Origin: PCRC01 sp040384665
GTDB lineage: Bacteria; Pseudomonadota; Gammaproteobacteria; Burkholderiales; Burkholderiaceae_C
Reading direction: 5' to 3'
Assembly (NCBI GenBank): GCA_040384665.1
Contig: JAZKIY010000002.1
Location: 1 to 64,000 of the forward strand
DNA: 64,000 nt
The notes beneath the pieces were generated by a model. That model saw nothing but the letters and a program-made list of their open reading frames with translations. It had not been told where the DNA came from and searched no databases. How positions within the stretch are numbered: the stretch's first letter is position 1; each line of letters starts with the position of its first letter. Positions 1 to 7,320 of the stretch are shown piece after piece. The translations under genes were made by a program, and so were the position numbers.

Positions 1-51
1 ACTTGGCTACGAACCAAGGGGTCGTGGGTTCAATTCCTGCCAGCCGCACCA
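1..51 (+). tRNA. tRNA-Arg(ACG), 3' part
   Basis: The window opens inside a tRNA. A 5-bp anticodon stem CTTGG/CCAAG closes the 7-base loop CTACGAA, giving anticodon ACG (Arg). It is followed by a 5-base variable loop, a T arm with loop TTCAATT, acceptor strand CAGCCGC, discriminator A and an encoded CCA. The 5' half lies outside the window. A diverged second copy of this half sits at 23511-23560. Confidence 0.9.
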
Positions 52-68
52 AAATCTGCAATCAGATC

Positions 69-107
69 AAGGGCCTGCGTGTTCATCACACGCAGGCCCT
101 TGTTTTT
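69..107 (+). terminator. Rho-independent terminator of tRNA-Arg
   Basis: The arms AAGGGCCTGCGTG and CACGCAGGCCCTT (with one extra CA step in the loop) form a strong GC-rich hairpin followed by TGTTTTTT. It lies 18 bases after the tRNA CCA end. Confidence 0.85.
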
Positions 108-354
108 TGTGTGACTTGTTTTCATCACTGCTCCTGCGCATCCGTTGTTCACTGCCAGTAGCAGGGGCGTACTGTCTACGGTGGCGTCACGCAGCCACTG
201 TTTATCGGTACGGCGCAGATTGTGAATTCGCACCTCCCGCAGACCGGCGGCAAACCACTGGGCGCGCCCTCCGCTGCGGTGTACGGAACAGTCGCCTGCT
301 AGCGTGGTCTGATGGCTTTTCGCAGTCCTGTGAATTCATACCGCCCGAGTCGCA
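108..354. other. Intergenic region, no gene seen
   Basis: About 250 bases between the tRNA terminator and the stop codon of the leftward histidine kinase. The open frames here overlap the kinase or lack ribosome-binding sites. This would be the left edge of the putative island. I see no att core, integrase remnant or second terminator. Confidence 0.5.
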
Positions 355-1761
355 TTACGTCATGGCGTAGACGAGGGGTTCTTGGGGCAGCGGCGTTTCG
401 GTCTGCGGTGGCTGCAATGGAATGCGTGCCAGTAAACCCATGCCCTGTGTTGATTCGTCGATTTCGAAGGTGCCACCCAGAGACCATACGCGTTCACGCA
501 TACCGACCAATCCGTTGCCGCTGCGCAATGCGTTGGGTATGTGGTCAATGCCGCACCCATCGTCCCTGACAGTCCAGACGATGCTGTCGGGTTCCCACAC
601 GATGGATATCGACACATCGTTTGCCGACGCATGCCGGGCAATATTGGTCAAGGCTTCCTGTGTCATGCGGTAGAGCGCGAGCAGGATGCCATCGCTGACC
701 TGTCCGACTCCAGGGCGCAGGTCCAGTGTGAAGCGCTGCTGGCGCCCTGGTGCATGGCGCCAGCCATCGACGAGCAGGCGCACCAGTCGCGCGAACTCCT
801 CGACATCGAGTCTGTGGCCTGGTCCATCGGGTCGCAAGCGCCCCAGAAGATCACGCACTTCCTGCTGGATACTGGCAGTGGCATCGGCGATGTCTGACAG
901 GGCGTAGCGGCTCTCCTTGTCCAATCCGGAGGTCTTGGCGAGGTAGCCGGCATTAAGGCGAATGATGGTGAGCTTTTGTCCCAGCTCGTCGTGCAACTCG
1001 CGCGCCAGATGGGTCCGCTCTTCTTCCTGCACGCTTAACACCTTGATGCTCAGCATCTTGCGGGATGCTTCAAGCTCTGCGAGCGATTGGGCAAGTTGAT
1101 TGATGGCTTGCTCCACCGCGCGGATTTCGCGGATAGGGGAGGGGGCTATGCGTGCAGCATAGTTGCGCCGACCCATCTGGGTCAGTATGGCGAGAATCTG
1201 GCTGATCGGACGCAGGGCGCGCTGTATTGCCAAGGTCGTGCCTGCAACCAGCGCGATGGACAGGGCCAGAAGCATGGCGAGCAGGCCTATAAGATTCTCC
1301 GCTGCTTCCTCCTGTTCGCTGACCATGTTGGGACGCAGCAAGACGTGCCATTGCTGGCCATCTGCACGCGCGAGCGTCCAGGAAACACTGTCTTCCTCCC
1401 TGACAATGCGGTGGTTCAGCGCGGCCAGCCATTCACCTACCCGCTGTGCGAGATCGCCTGAGTAGGTTGGCATTGACTGGACCAGCACCGAGCCGTCCGC
1501 ACCACGCAGCTCAAACTGGACATGGCGTAAATCCTTGGACTTGGCCAATTCGCCGATCCGTACAAGAGCGGCCGGTACTTCCGGCGCAGGGATGGATTGC
1601 AGTCTGTACACACTTGCTGTCAGCAACTGAAGCTGACGCGCACCTTGACCTTCTAGCCGTATGTCCCGAATAGCTTGCGCAATTGCGATAACGGTAAAAA
1701 CAAGAAGACAAAGGGCCGTCACCAGCAGAATGCGCCACGTCAGATAGTTTTTGAGTTGCAT
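355..1761 (-). CDS. MoxY-like sensor histidine kinase
   Basis: Membrane sensor kinase of the NarX/UhpB (HPK7) class, about 468 aa from the start MQLKNYL. The frame runs on upstream to 1944, but the added residues look non-coding and the first membrane helix follows this Met directly. Order: TM helix at about 8-32, a periplasmic segment like the LapD_MoxY_N domain (QLQLLTASVYRLQS), a second TM at about 155-180, HAMP, the dimerisation box with phospho-acceptor His about 257 in ARELHDELGQK, and an HATPase domain (EALTN, DDGCGI, GNGLVGMRER). MoxY of Paracoccus controls methanol oxidation, which fits this alcohol-oxidation cluster. No response regulator is adjacent; the nearest LuxR-type one is at 15690-16370. 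The ligand is unknown. Confidence 0.85.
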   Translation of the reverse strand: MQLKNYLTWRILLVTALCLLVFTVIAIAQAIRDIRLEGQGARQLQLLTASVYRLQSIPAPEVPAALVRIGELAKSKDLRHVQFELRGADGSVLVQSMPTYSGDLAQRVGEWLAALNHRIVREEDSVSWTLARADGQQWHVLLRPNMVSEQEEAAENLIGLLAMLLALSIALVAGTTLAIQRALRPISQILAILTQMGRRNYAARIAPSPIREIRAVEQAINQLAQSLAELEASRKMLSIKVLSVQEEERTHLARELHDELGQKLTIIRLNAGYLAKTSGLDKESRYALSDIADATASIQQEVRDLLGRLRPDGPGHRLDVEEFARLVRLLVDGWRHAPGRQQRFTLDLRPGVGQVSDGILLALYRMTQEALTNIARHASANDVSISIVWEPDSIVWTVRDDGCGIDHIPNALRSGNGLVGMRERVWSLGGTFEIDESTQGMGLLARIPLQPPQTETPLPQEPLVYAMT

Positions 1762-2102
1762 ACCGAAGAGTCCAAGCAAACAACCGGCCAGGCCCTTCAA
1801 CCACACCCAAGTGCAGTACAGAATAAAAATTGCGTCAATCTGGAACAGGTTCTGGGGGTGGTGTTTCTTTGGGAGACGCAACATTTTTGAGCGCCATAGG
1901 CGGACGCTCTTTTTTTCGCAAAGATGTTCCATCGCGTCTGTCAAATGCTCCGTTTCGACGCTTAACTGTTTTTATTTGACACAGTTTTTGCAACGAAAAA
2001 TCAATGTGAAAAATTTCACATTTCGGCATGGGAATTGCGCACACAACAGCGCCGGAAAAGCCGGCGGAGTAGGTACGTAATTTCACTTAAAACGGAGACC
2101 CC
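1762..2102. other. Divergent intergenic region, kinase/porin
   Basis: About 340 bases between the leftward kinase and the rightward porin. It holds a TTGACA hexamer at 1976-1981, a CRP-type palindrome at 2003-2022 and the porin ribosome-binding site (ACGGAGAC, about 5 bases before the ATG). No convincing -10 box lies at the usual distance from TTGACA, so the start of transcription is uncertain. Confidence 0.55.
2003..2022. promoter_or_regulatory. CRP/FNR-type operator upstream of porin
   Basis: AATGTGAAAAATTTCACATT is a palindrome with 9-base arms around AA. It contains TGTGA-N6-TCACA, the consensus half-sites of CRP-family regulators. Its centre is about 90 bases before the porin start. The binding regulator is inferred from the consensus only. 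Confidence 0.7.
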
Positions 2103-3242
2103 ATGAAACTAAAACATATCGCGGCAGCTGCCATCGCAGCAGCAACACTTCCTGCAGCCTACGCAGTTGACATTCAGGCCGGAGACTGGACAGTCTCGGT
2201 CGGTGGCAACATCAACGCTTTCTACACACAGAGCGAGTGCAAGGGCGGCTCCCTGAATGGCCCCGCCTCGGCTGTCACCGGTCTTGCGATTGGTGATGCC
2301 GCATTGGCGTGCGGTGGCAAGAAGAGCAGCACGGTTGTAGGCAACGGCTTGCTGCCCTCCTACCTTTCGGTCGGTGCGAAGAGCAAGCAGGGTGATTACG
2401 ACGTGAGCGCCGTCGTAGGTATTGGCGTTGCAGCTGCAACCAACAGTGCCATTGCGCAAAACTCAGAAGTGGACGTTCGCCAAGCCTACCTGACCTTTGG
2501 CAACAAAGACATGGGTACGGTCAAGCTGGGCCGTGACTACGGTACTTTCGGTTTCCTGCCCATCATCAGCGACATGACCCTGCTGGGTGTGGGTGCCGCA
2601 ACGCGTGCCACCCAGAATGGCCGCGTGTCACTGGGTCACATCGGCGCTGGCTACACCTACGTTGGCAACTACGGCCAGATCGTTTATTCGACCCCTAGCC
2701 TGGGCGGTGTTGGCATTGATGTGGGTGTATTCAACCCGATCGACTCTGGCACGCTGACCGCAAAGAACAGCCCTCAACTCCAGGCCCGCGCCAGCTTCGG
2801 TGGACAAGGTTTCAAGGCTTGGGTCGCAGGCAAAACCCAGAAATTTGACGGCCCTGCTAACTTCACGATGAACGCAGTGGAAGTCGGCGGTTCAGCAAGT
2901 TTGGGTGCGTTTGGCTTGGTTGGTAACTACCAAAGCGGCAAAGGTATTGGTATTTTGTCGGATGGCGACCAAGGCAATGTCAAGGGCAAGAACTACTTGC
3001 TGCAAGGCACCTTCCAGGCAACCGACAAGATCAAACTCGGTCTCGGCAATGGCCGCAGCCGCAATGAGACCGGAACGGGCAGCGGAGTGCGCACCAATGA
3101 AAGCACGACTGCCGGTGTGTATTTCGGTCTGACGAAGAGCGTGACCCTCGTTGGTGAATACGCCCAGACAAAATCCAAGGCGTTCAACAACAACGCAGGC
3201 AAACAGAACAGCATTTCTGCTGGCGCAATCTTCTTCTTCTGA
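2103..3242 (+). CDS. Outer-membrane porin, Burkholderia type (porin_4)
   Basis: General diffusion porin of 379 aa with a cleavable signal peptide (MKLKHIAAAAIAAATLPAAYA, cut after AYA). The mature part starts DIQAGDWTVSVGGNINAFY and ends in the aromatic beta-strand AGAIFFF typical of outer-membrane barrels. Length and the Gly/Asn-rich strand pattern match the trimeric OmpC-like porins of Burkholderiales. It probably admits small solutes such as short alcohols, but its substrate cannot be read from sequence. It is a single gene with a CRP-type site upstream and a strong terminator downstream. Confidence 0.9.
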   Translation: MKLKHIAAAAIAAATLPAAYAVDIQAGDWTVSVGGNINAFYTQSECKGGSLNGPASAVTGLAIGDAALACGGKKSSTVVGNGLLPSYLSVGAKSKQGDYDVSAVVGIGVAAATNSAIAQNSEVDVRQAYLTFGNKDMGTVKLGRDYGTFGFLPIISDMTLLGVGAATRATQNGRVSLGHIGAGYTYVGNYGQIVYSTPSLGGVGIDVGVFNPIDSGTLTAKNSPQLQARASFGGQGFKAWVAGKTQKFDGPANFTMNAVEVGGSASLGAFGLVGNYQSGKGIGILSDGDQGNVKGKNYLLQGTFQATDKIKLGLGNGRSRNETGTGSGVRTNESTTAGVYFGLTKSVTLVGEYAQTKSKAFNNNAGKQNSISAGAIFFF

Positions 3243-3286
3243 TCGATTGCAAAACTAGAACGTTAAGATTTTTTCGAGGGGTTGGG

Positions 3287-3322
3287 CTGGCAACTGGAGA
3301 CTAGTTGCCAGTCTTTTTTTTT
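3287..3322 (+). terminator. Rho-independent terminator of porin
   Basis: CTGGCAACT and AGTTGCCAG form a perfect 9-bp stem with a 7-base loop, followed by TCTTTTTTTTT. It lies 45 bases after the porin stop. Confidence 0.9.
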
Positions 3323-3339
3323 GTCTGTCCGTTTGGCAT

Positions 3340-3383
3340 TTCGAAAAAGCCAAAAGCCAGCCGCTACGTGCTGCAGGGCTGGC
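3340..3383 (-). terminator. Terminator of the leftward pedF-pqqU operon
   Basis: Read leftward, GCCAGCC and GGCTGGC form a 7-bp stem, followed by TTTTGGCTTTTTC. It lies about 60 bases beyond the stop of the TonB receptor gene. Confidence 0.65.
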
Positions 3384-3440
3384 GTTGGTAGTTTTGGATT
3401 TTGGTTCGCAGCCGCAGCAAACGTTTCAGAGCAGCGATCT

Positions 3441-5573
3441 TTAGAACCGGTAAATCGCGTGCACGCCGACCAGCCAGGTCCGTAACGGCGCAGATTCGAA
3501 ATAGCGCGCGTTGCCTTCGTTGACGATCACCGAGCCGGCGTATTGCGCATTCGTCAGATTGTCGATGCGGACAAATTCCTTGAAGACCCAGTGTCCAGTG
3601 GTTTGCTTGAAGCTGAGCCGCAAGCTCGCGGTGGTGTAGCCGGCGGCACTGTCGGAATTTCTGTCATCGACAAAAACGCGGCTCACCTGTCGCAGCTCAA
3701 TGGCGCTCTCCATGCCCCACTCCGGCTGGCGCCACAGCAGCTCTGCATACAGGCTGGTGCGCGGAATACCGGGAATGCGGTTGCCGGATGCCACAAGTAC
3801 ATTGGGTGTGGCGCAGGGTGCAGCCGTGCATGTCCTGAAGCTGTCGGCATAGCGTGCATCTAGCCGGGTTGCTGCGATGTAGGCACCGAAGTATTTGGAG
3901 AAGTCACCTGAGGCGCTCAACTCCAAACCACGGCGTTCGGTGTCGCCGGAATTCTGAAAGGTGGTGCGCCCGCCAGAGTTGGTTTGCACAACAATTTCGT
4001 TGGCTGTGCGTGCGTTGAAAAGCGCTGCGTTGATCCGCCACTCCGCCAAGCGGGACTTGACGCCAATTTCCCACTGCCTGCTGGTTGCTGCTGCCAGCGC
4101 GAGATTCAGGCCAGTTCCACCGGTAGGCTTGTAGGCCAGTTCATTGAACGTGGGCGTCTCGAAACCTTTGCCTGCCGTGGCGTAAAGATTGACGGCGTCG
4201 TTCGCGTGGAATGTGATGCCTGCGACCGGATTGGTGGCGCCGTAACTTCTGGATCCACTGTCGTTGCCATTGGACAGGTACTGGTCGGCGGCGCGGAACG
4301 ACACACTGGAATGGCGGACGCCGGCCAGTGCGGTCCAGCGGTCTGCAAACAGCCATTCACCCTGCAGATACTGGTCGAAACTGTGCACAGCATTTTTCTC
4401 GTCCCGCCGCAACGCCCCTTGAATGCCGGTGGTGGCGCCGATGAAGTTCTGAAAGCCCAACCGATGCTCATCCAGTGTTTCATACGCCAAACCCACGGTG
4501 GCGTTGGTCGGCCTGTCCATCAGGCGGCCGCGGATGGTCCAGCGCGCATCGACACCGCCGTAGTCACGTGCCAGATCAATGACACCGCCCGGATGGGTCG
4601 CAGGCGCTTGTGTCGCCACTGGAATAGCCTGAAACTGGGTGGCGGACCGACTACCCGCATAAGCTGTGAGTTGAAGAGATTGCTCAGCAGAAAGTCGGTG
4701 GTCCAGCGTGGTCCCGAGCTGTGTCTGGGATACTGATTTACGTGTGTTGAAGGTGTAAGCAGCGGCAGTTGCCTGGCGCGGGCGGGTCTGAAATTCGGCG
4801 CGGGAGAGTCCGAGCGGGTCTGCCACGTCTGGCATGTCGACGCTGTTGAGCACCAGCGTTAAGCGCGTGTCGGGTGATGCCGTGTACTTCAGTTTGCCGT
4901 TGAACGACGTTCTCTGTGCTGCACTGTGGTCACGGTAGCCGTCGGTATCGAAGCGGCTTGCACTAAGGACATAGCTAACCTTGCCTTCCTGCCCTGACAC
5001 TTTCAAACCCACCCGTCGCAGGTTGTCGCTGCCAAGAAAAATCGAGCTGTCGACCAGCGTCTCCGGTCCCCCATCTTCGGTGAAGAGGCTGATCACCCCC
5101 CCCGACGAATTGCCATACAACGCTGAAAAAGGCCCGCGCAGAATCTCGATGCGTGCGGCCGACGCCAGATCGAAGTGCGATACCTGCCCCTGTCCGTCGG
5201 GTTGCGTAGCAGGAATTCCGTCTGCATAAAGGCGCAGCCCCCGCACGCCAAAACTGGCGCGTGCACCAAACCCTCGCGACGATATCTGGACGTCCTGGGC
5301 ATAGTTCTGCCGGTTCTGCGCGACGATGCCTGGGACCCGGGCCAGCGACTCCGAAACGTTGACGAGAAGGCGGGCTGCGCCAATCTGGCTTTGGTCCACC
5401 ACATCCACCGACGCAGGCAAATCGAAGTCTGCCTGCGCGTTACGGGTTACGCTGACAACAACCGGCGACAGCGTGCCTTCTGCTGTTTGCGCAAAGCTGG
5501 CGGTGTTGGAAAGAGCGGCCACAGGACCAAGTAGCCAGCACCAATGGCCAGCAGGTAATGCCAGAAAACGCAT
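3441..5573 (-). CDS. pqqU: TonB-dependent PQQ receptor, PqqU (YncD) family
   Basis: Outer-membrane TonB-dependent transporter of 710 aa: signal peptide (about 1-29), plug domain (about 40-165) and 22-strand barrel ending in an aromatic residue (HAIYRF). The plug resembles E. coli YncD, now called PqqU, which imports pyrroloquinoline quinone: shared blocks include QNRQNYAQD, DGIPAT.PDGQGQ and LRGPFSALYGN, with further shared blocks in the barrel (GFETPT.NEL.Y, GNRIPGI) and near the C-terminus (SVIVNEGNARYFE). Length matches the family. It is the last gene of the leftward pedF operon, 53 bases after the binding-protein gene. PQQ as substrate is inferred from this similarity and from the PQQ enzyme in the same cluster. 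Confidence 0.85.
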   Translation of the reverse strand: MRFLALPAGHWCWLLGPVAALSNTASFAQTAEGTLSPVVVSVTRNAQADFDLPASVDVVDQSQIGAARLLVNVSESLARVPGIVAQNRQNYAQDVQISSRGFGARASFGVRGLRLYADGIPATQPDGQGQVSHFDLASAARIEILRGPFSALYGNSSGGVISLFTEDGGPETLVDSSIFLGSDNLRRVGLKVSGQEGKVSYVLSASRFDTDGYRDHSAAQRTSFNGKLKYTASPDTRLTLVLNSVDMPDVADPLGLSRAEFQTRPRQATAAAYTFNTRKSVSQTQLGTTLDHRLSAEQSLQLTAYAGSRSATQFQAIPVATQAPATHPGGVIDLARDYGGVDARWTIRGRLMDRPTNATVGLAYETLDEHRLGFQNFIGATTGIQGALRRDEKNAVHSFDQYLQGEWLFADRWTALAGVRHSSVSFRAADQYLSNGNDSGSRSYGATNPVAGITFHANDAVNLYATAGKGFETPTFNELAYKPTGGTGLNLALAAATSRQWEIGVKSRLAEWRINAALFNARTANEIVVQTNSGGRTTFQNSGDTERRGLELSASGDFSKYFGAYIAATRLDARYADSFRTCTAAPCATPNVLVASGNRIPGIPRTSLYAELLWRQPEWGMESAIELRQVSRVFVDDRNSDSAAGYTTASLRLSFKQTTGHWVFKEFVRIDNLTNAQYAGSVIVNEGNARYFESAPLRTWLVGVHAIYRF

Positions 5574-5626
5574 CGTGTATCAGGGGGCCAAGTAAATGAA
5601 GCTGAAGCGACCAATGGTGCTGCAGC

Positions 5627-6481
5627 TCACAATTTGCCAAGGCTGACGCCTTCCTGTTCGAAGATGGCTTTGAGCTCACCTTTCGTATTCAGGGATGCCA
5701 GCGCACTTTCAAGCGCTTTCGCAAGCTCGGTTTCGTCGGCTTTTACCGCCATGCCTACCGGCCATCCATTGGGTGGCAGCCCCATCAGCGCAAGGGTGGC
5801 AAAGGCATAATCAGCACGGTTGGCTTTGGCCAGGTGGAGCTCTGCTTCAATTTGCGCCTTGGTGGCCAGGACCGCGGCCACTTTGCCGGCAAACAAGGCG
5901 GCCATCGCTTCTGCGGGTGAGTTGAGAATACTCACCTTGTCCCGCAGTTTCCCTCCTTGGGCGCCCAGCAACGCGCTTGCGGCGGCTGTCCCGCGCTCGA
6001 CACCGAGTGGCAGGCCCTGCAGGTCATCAACCGTGTTGATCTGGGCGAGCTGTTTCTTGTTGTGTACGAAAACCACGGTTTCGCGGTAGTACGGCGCAAA
6101 GATCAGGGATTGGCGGTTTCCCTGGATGAAATTGCGGTCGACCGGGACATGCAGCATCACATGGGCCGGACCATAACCCAGGTAGTGACCGCGCCACACC
6201 ATGTTGCGCAGGTCGTCCATCATGTTTTCTCCCGCGTCAAAGGGCAACAATGACAGCTTGAGCCCCATTTCCTTTGCCAGCGCGGATGCAAGGGCCACCT
6301 CTACGCCCTGGAGGGCCCCGGTGGTGCCATACGAGAAAGGAGCAAAGTCCTTGTAGACGGCTACTTTGAGCACGCCACCAGAACGCACCTTTTCCAGTTC
6401 GGCGTTTGCCCACAATGGGCTGATGCCCGCGAGACCCATGGAAACGGCTTGCGCAAAGCGGCGCCGGTTGATACCCGTCAT
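5627..6481 (-). CDS. Quinoprotein-associated substrate-binding protein (XoxJ/MxaJ-like)
   Basis: Periplasmic solute-binding protein of family 3, 284 aa, with a twin-Arg-like signal (INRRRFAQAVSMGLAG, cut near ANA). It starts its mature domain with LKVAVYKDFAPFSY. The segment YGPAHVMLHVPVDRNF resembles the HVPVD block of the XoxJ/MoxJ proteins that accompany methanol and ethanol quinoproteins. No ABC permease or ATPase is nearby, so it probably does not feed a transporter; XoxJ-type proteins are thought to help activate or connect the dehydrogenase. A good ribosome-binding site (AGGAG) precedes the ATG. It lies between pedF and pqqU on one leftward transcript. Confidence 0.8.
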   Translation of the reverse strand: MTGINRRRFAQAVSMGLAGISPLWANAELEKVRSGGVLKVAVYKDFAPFSYGTTGALQGVEVALASALAKEMGLKLSLLPFDAGENMMDDLRNMVWRGHYLGYGPAHVMLHVPVDRNFIQGNRQSLIFAPYYRETVVFVHNKKQLAQINTVDDLQGLPLGVERGTAAASALLGAQGGKLRDKVSILNSPAEAMAALFAGKVAAVLATKAQIEAELHLAKANRADYAFATLALMGLPPNGWPVGMAVKADETELAKALESALASLNTKGELKAIFEQEGVSLGKL

Positions 6482-6545
6482 TGTTGCTCCTGTACTTTTT
6501 TGTTTTTACGCAGGCGTGGTGGCATTGTCACCGCGCCGGCTTTGC

Positions 6546-7031
6546 TTATTTCTCGCGACGTGTTTCCAGGTAGGTCTTGATGGCCCAGATGGCTTCCTGC
6601 GACAGCGTGCCCTCGAACGGTGGCATGTAGACACGGCCGTCACGGGTGCGTCCGCGGCGCACGGTGGTCATGTAGAAGTCGTCAATTTCCTTGAAGCAGG
6701 CGGCTTTTTTCCCTGCGTCGGCGAGGCCTGTGCAGTCAGCGTCGAGTTTGCGCAGGTCCGGGGCGATGCCGCCAGAAATGGCTTCCAGCCCATGGCAGCG
6801 CGCGCAGTTCTGGTTGTAACCCGAGGTGCCTATGCGCAATGCTTCCTTGGTGGCGGGGCCGGTACGGTAAGGATTCTCTGCGCGCCACTTGTCGCCAAGC
6901 TGCGGCAGGCTTTTCGTGTCGACCGCTTGCGGTGTCACGTCACCATGTGCCAAAGCGGCCAGAGGCGAGCACCCAATCAACAATGCGCAGGTGATCGCAG
7001 ATACAGGCCGACTCAGCCAAAAATTTCTCAT
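6546..7031 (-). CDS. pedF: Cytochrome c-550, PedF family
   Basis: Periplasmic class I cytochrome c of 161 aa that accepts electrons from quinoprotein ethanol dehydrogenase. It has a signal peptide, a mature start HGDVTPQAVDTK, the haem motif CARCH followed by GLEAISGGIAPDLR, and a distal Met in VYMPPFEG. These blocks match PedF of the Pseudomonas ped cluster. AGAGGAAG precedes the ATG. First gene of the leftward operon pedF, binding protein, pqqU; a sigma-54-type promoter lies about 145 bases upstream. Its position facing the AcoR-like activator gene suggests direct control by that protein. Confidence 0.88.
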   Translation of the reverse strand: MRNFWLSRPVSAITCALLIGCSPLAALAHGDVTPQAVDTKSLPQLGDKWRAENPYRTGPATKEALRIGTSGYNQNCARCHGLEAISGGIAPDLRKLDADCTGLADAGKKAACFKEIDDFYMTTVRRGRTRDGRVYMPPFEGTLSQEAIWAIKTYLETRREK

Positions 7032-7173
7032 GTTCTTCCTCTAAGCAAAAATATCTAACAGTTGAATGCAGGCCACATGGCGCACACTTCAGTATGAAAG
7101 CAAATCCTGTACCGCTGCAAGCCGTGTTCAAAGCAGGTACCAATCACAGCAATTTGTTTCAAGTTAGAACGTT

Positions 7174-7189
7174 TGCTTTGGAAGTGCCA
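7174..7189 (-). promoter_or_regulatory. Candidate sigma-54 promoter of pedF operon
   Basis: Read leftward: TGGCAC, 5 bases, AAGCA, which gives GG-N10-GC with a perfect -24 box. Transcription would start near 7163, about 130 bases before the pedF ATG. The adjacent divergent gene encodes a sigma-54 activator. Confidence 0.65.
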
Positions 7190-7320
7190 CAAATTAGAGC
7201 GGTTGTGTCTTTCCATATCGGATTGTAGAATTCCGTCCGGCAGAACATAACTAAACACATCTTTCTGTCAACGGCTGCAGCGCTTCGGTGGAGCATGCAC
7301 AAAGGCAAGACGGAGGAGAC

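Noticed and set aside
1976..2006. Sigma-70 promoter of the porin from TTGACA at 1976
   Set aside because: No TATAAT-like box lies 16-18 bases downstream; kept only as a note.
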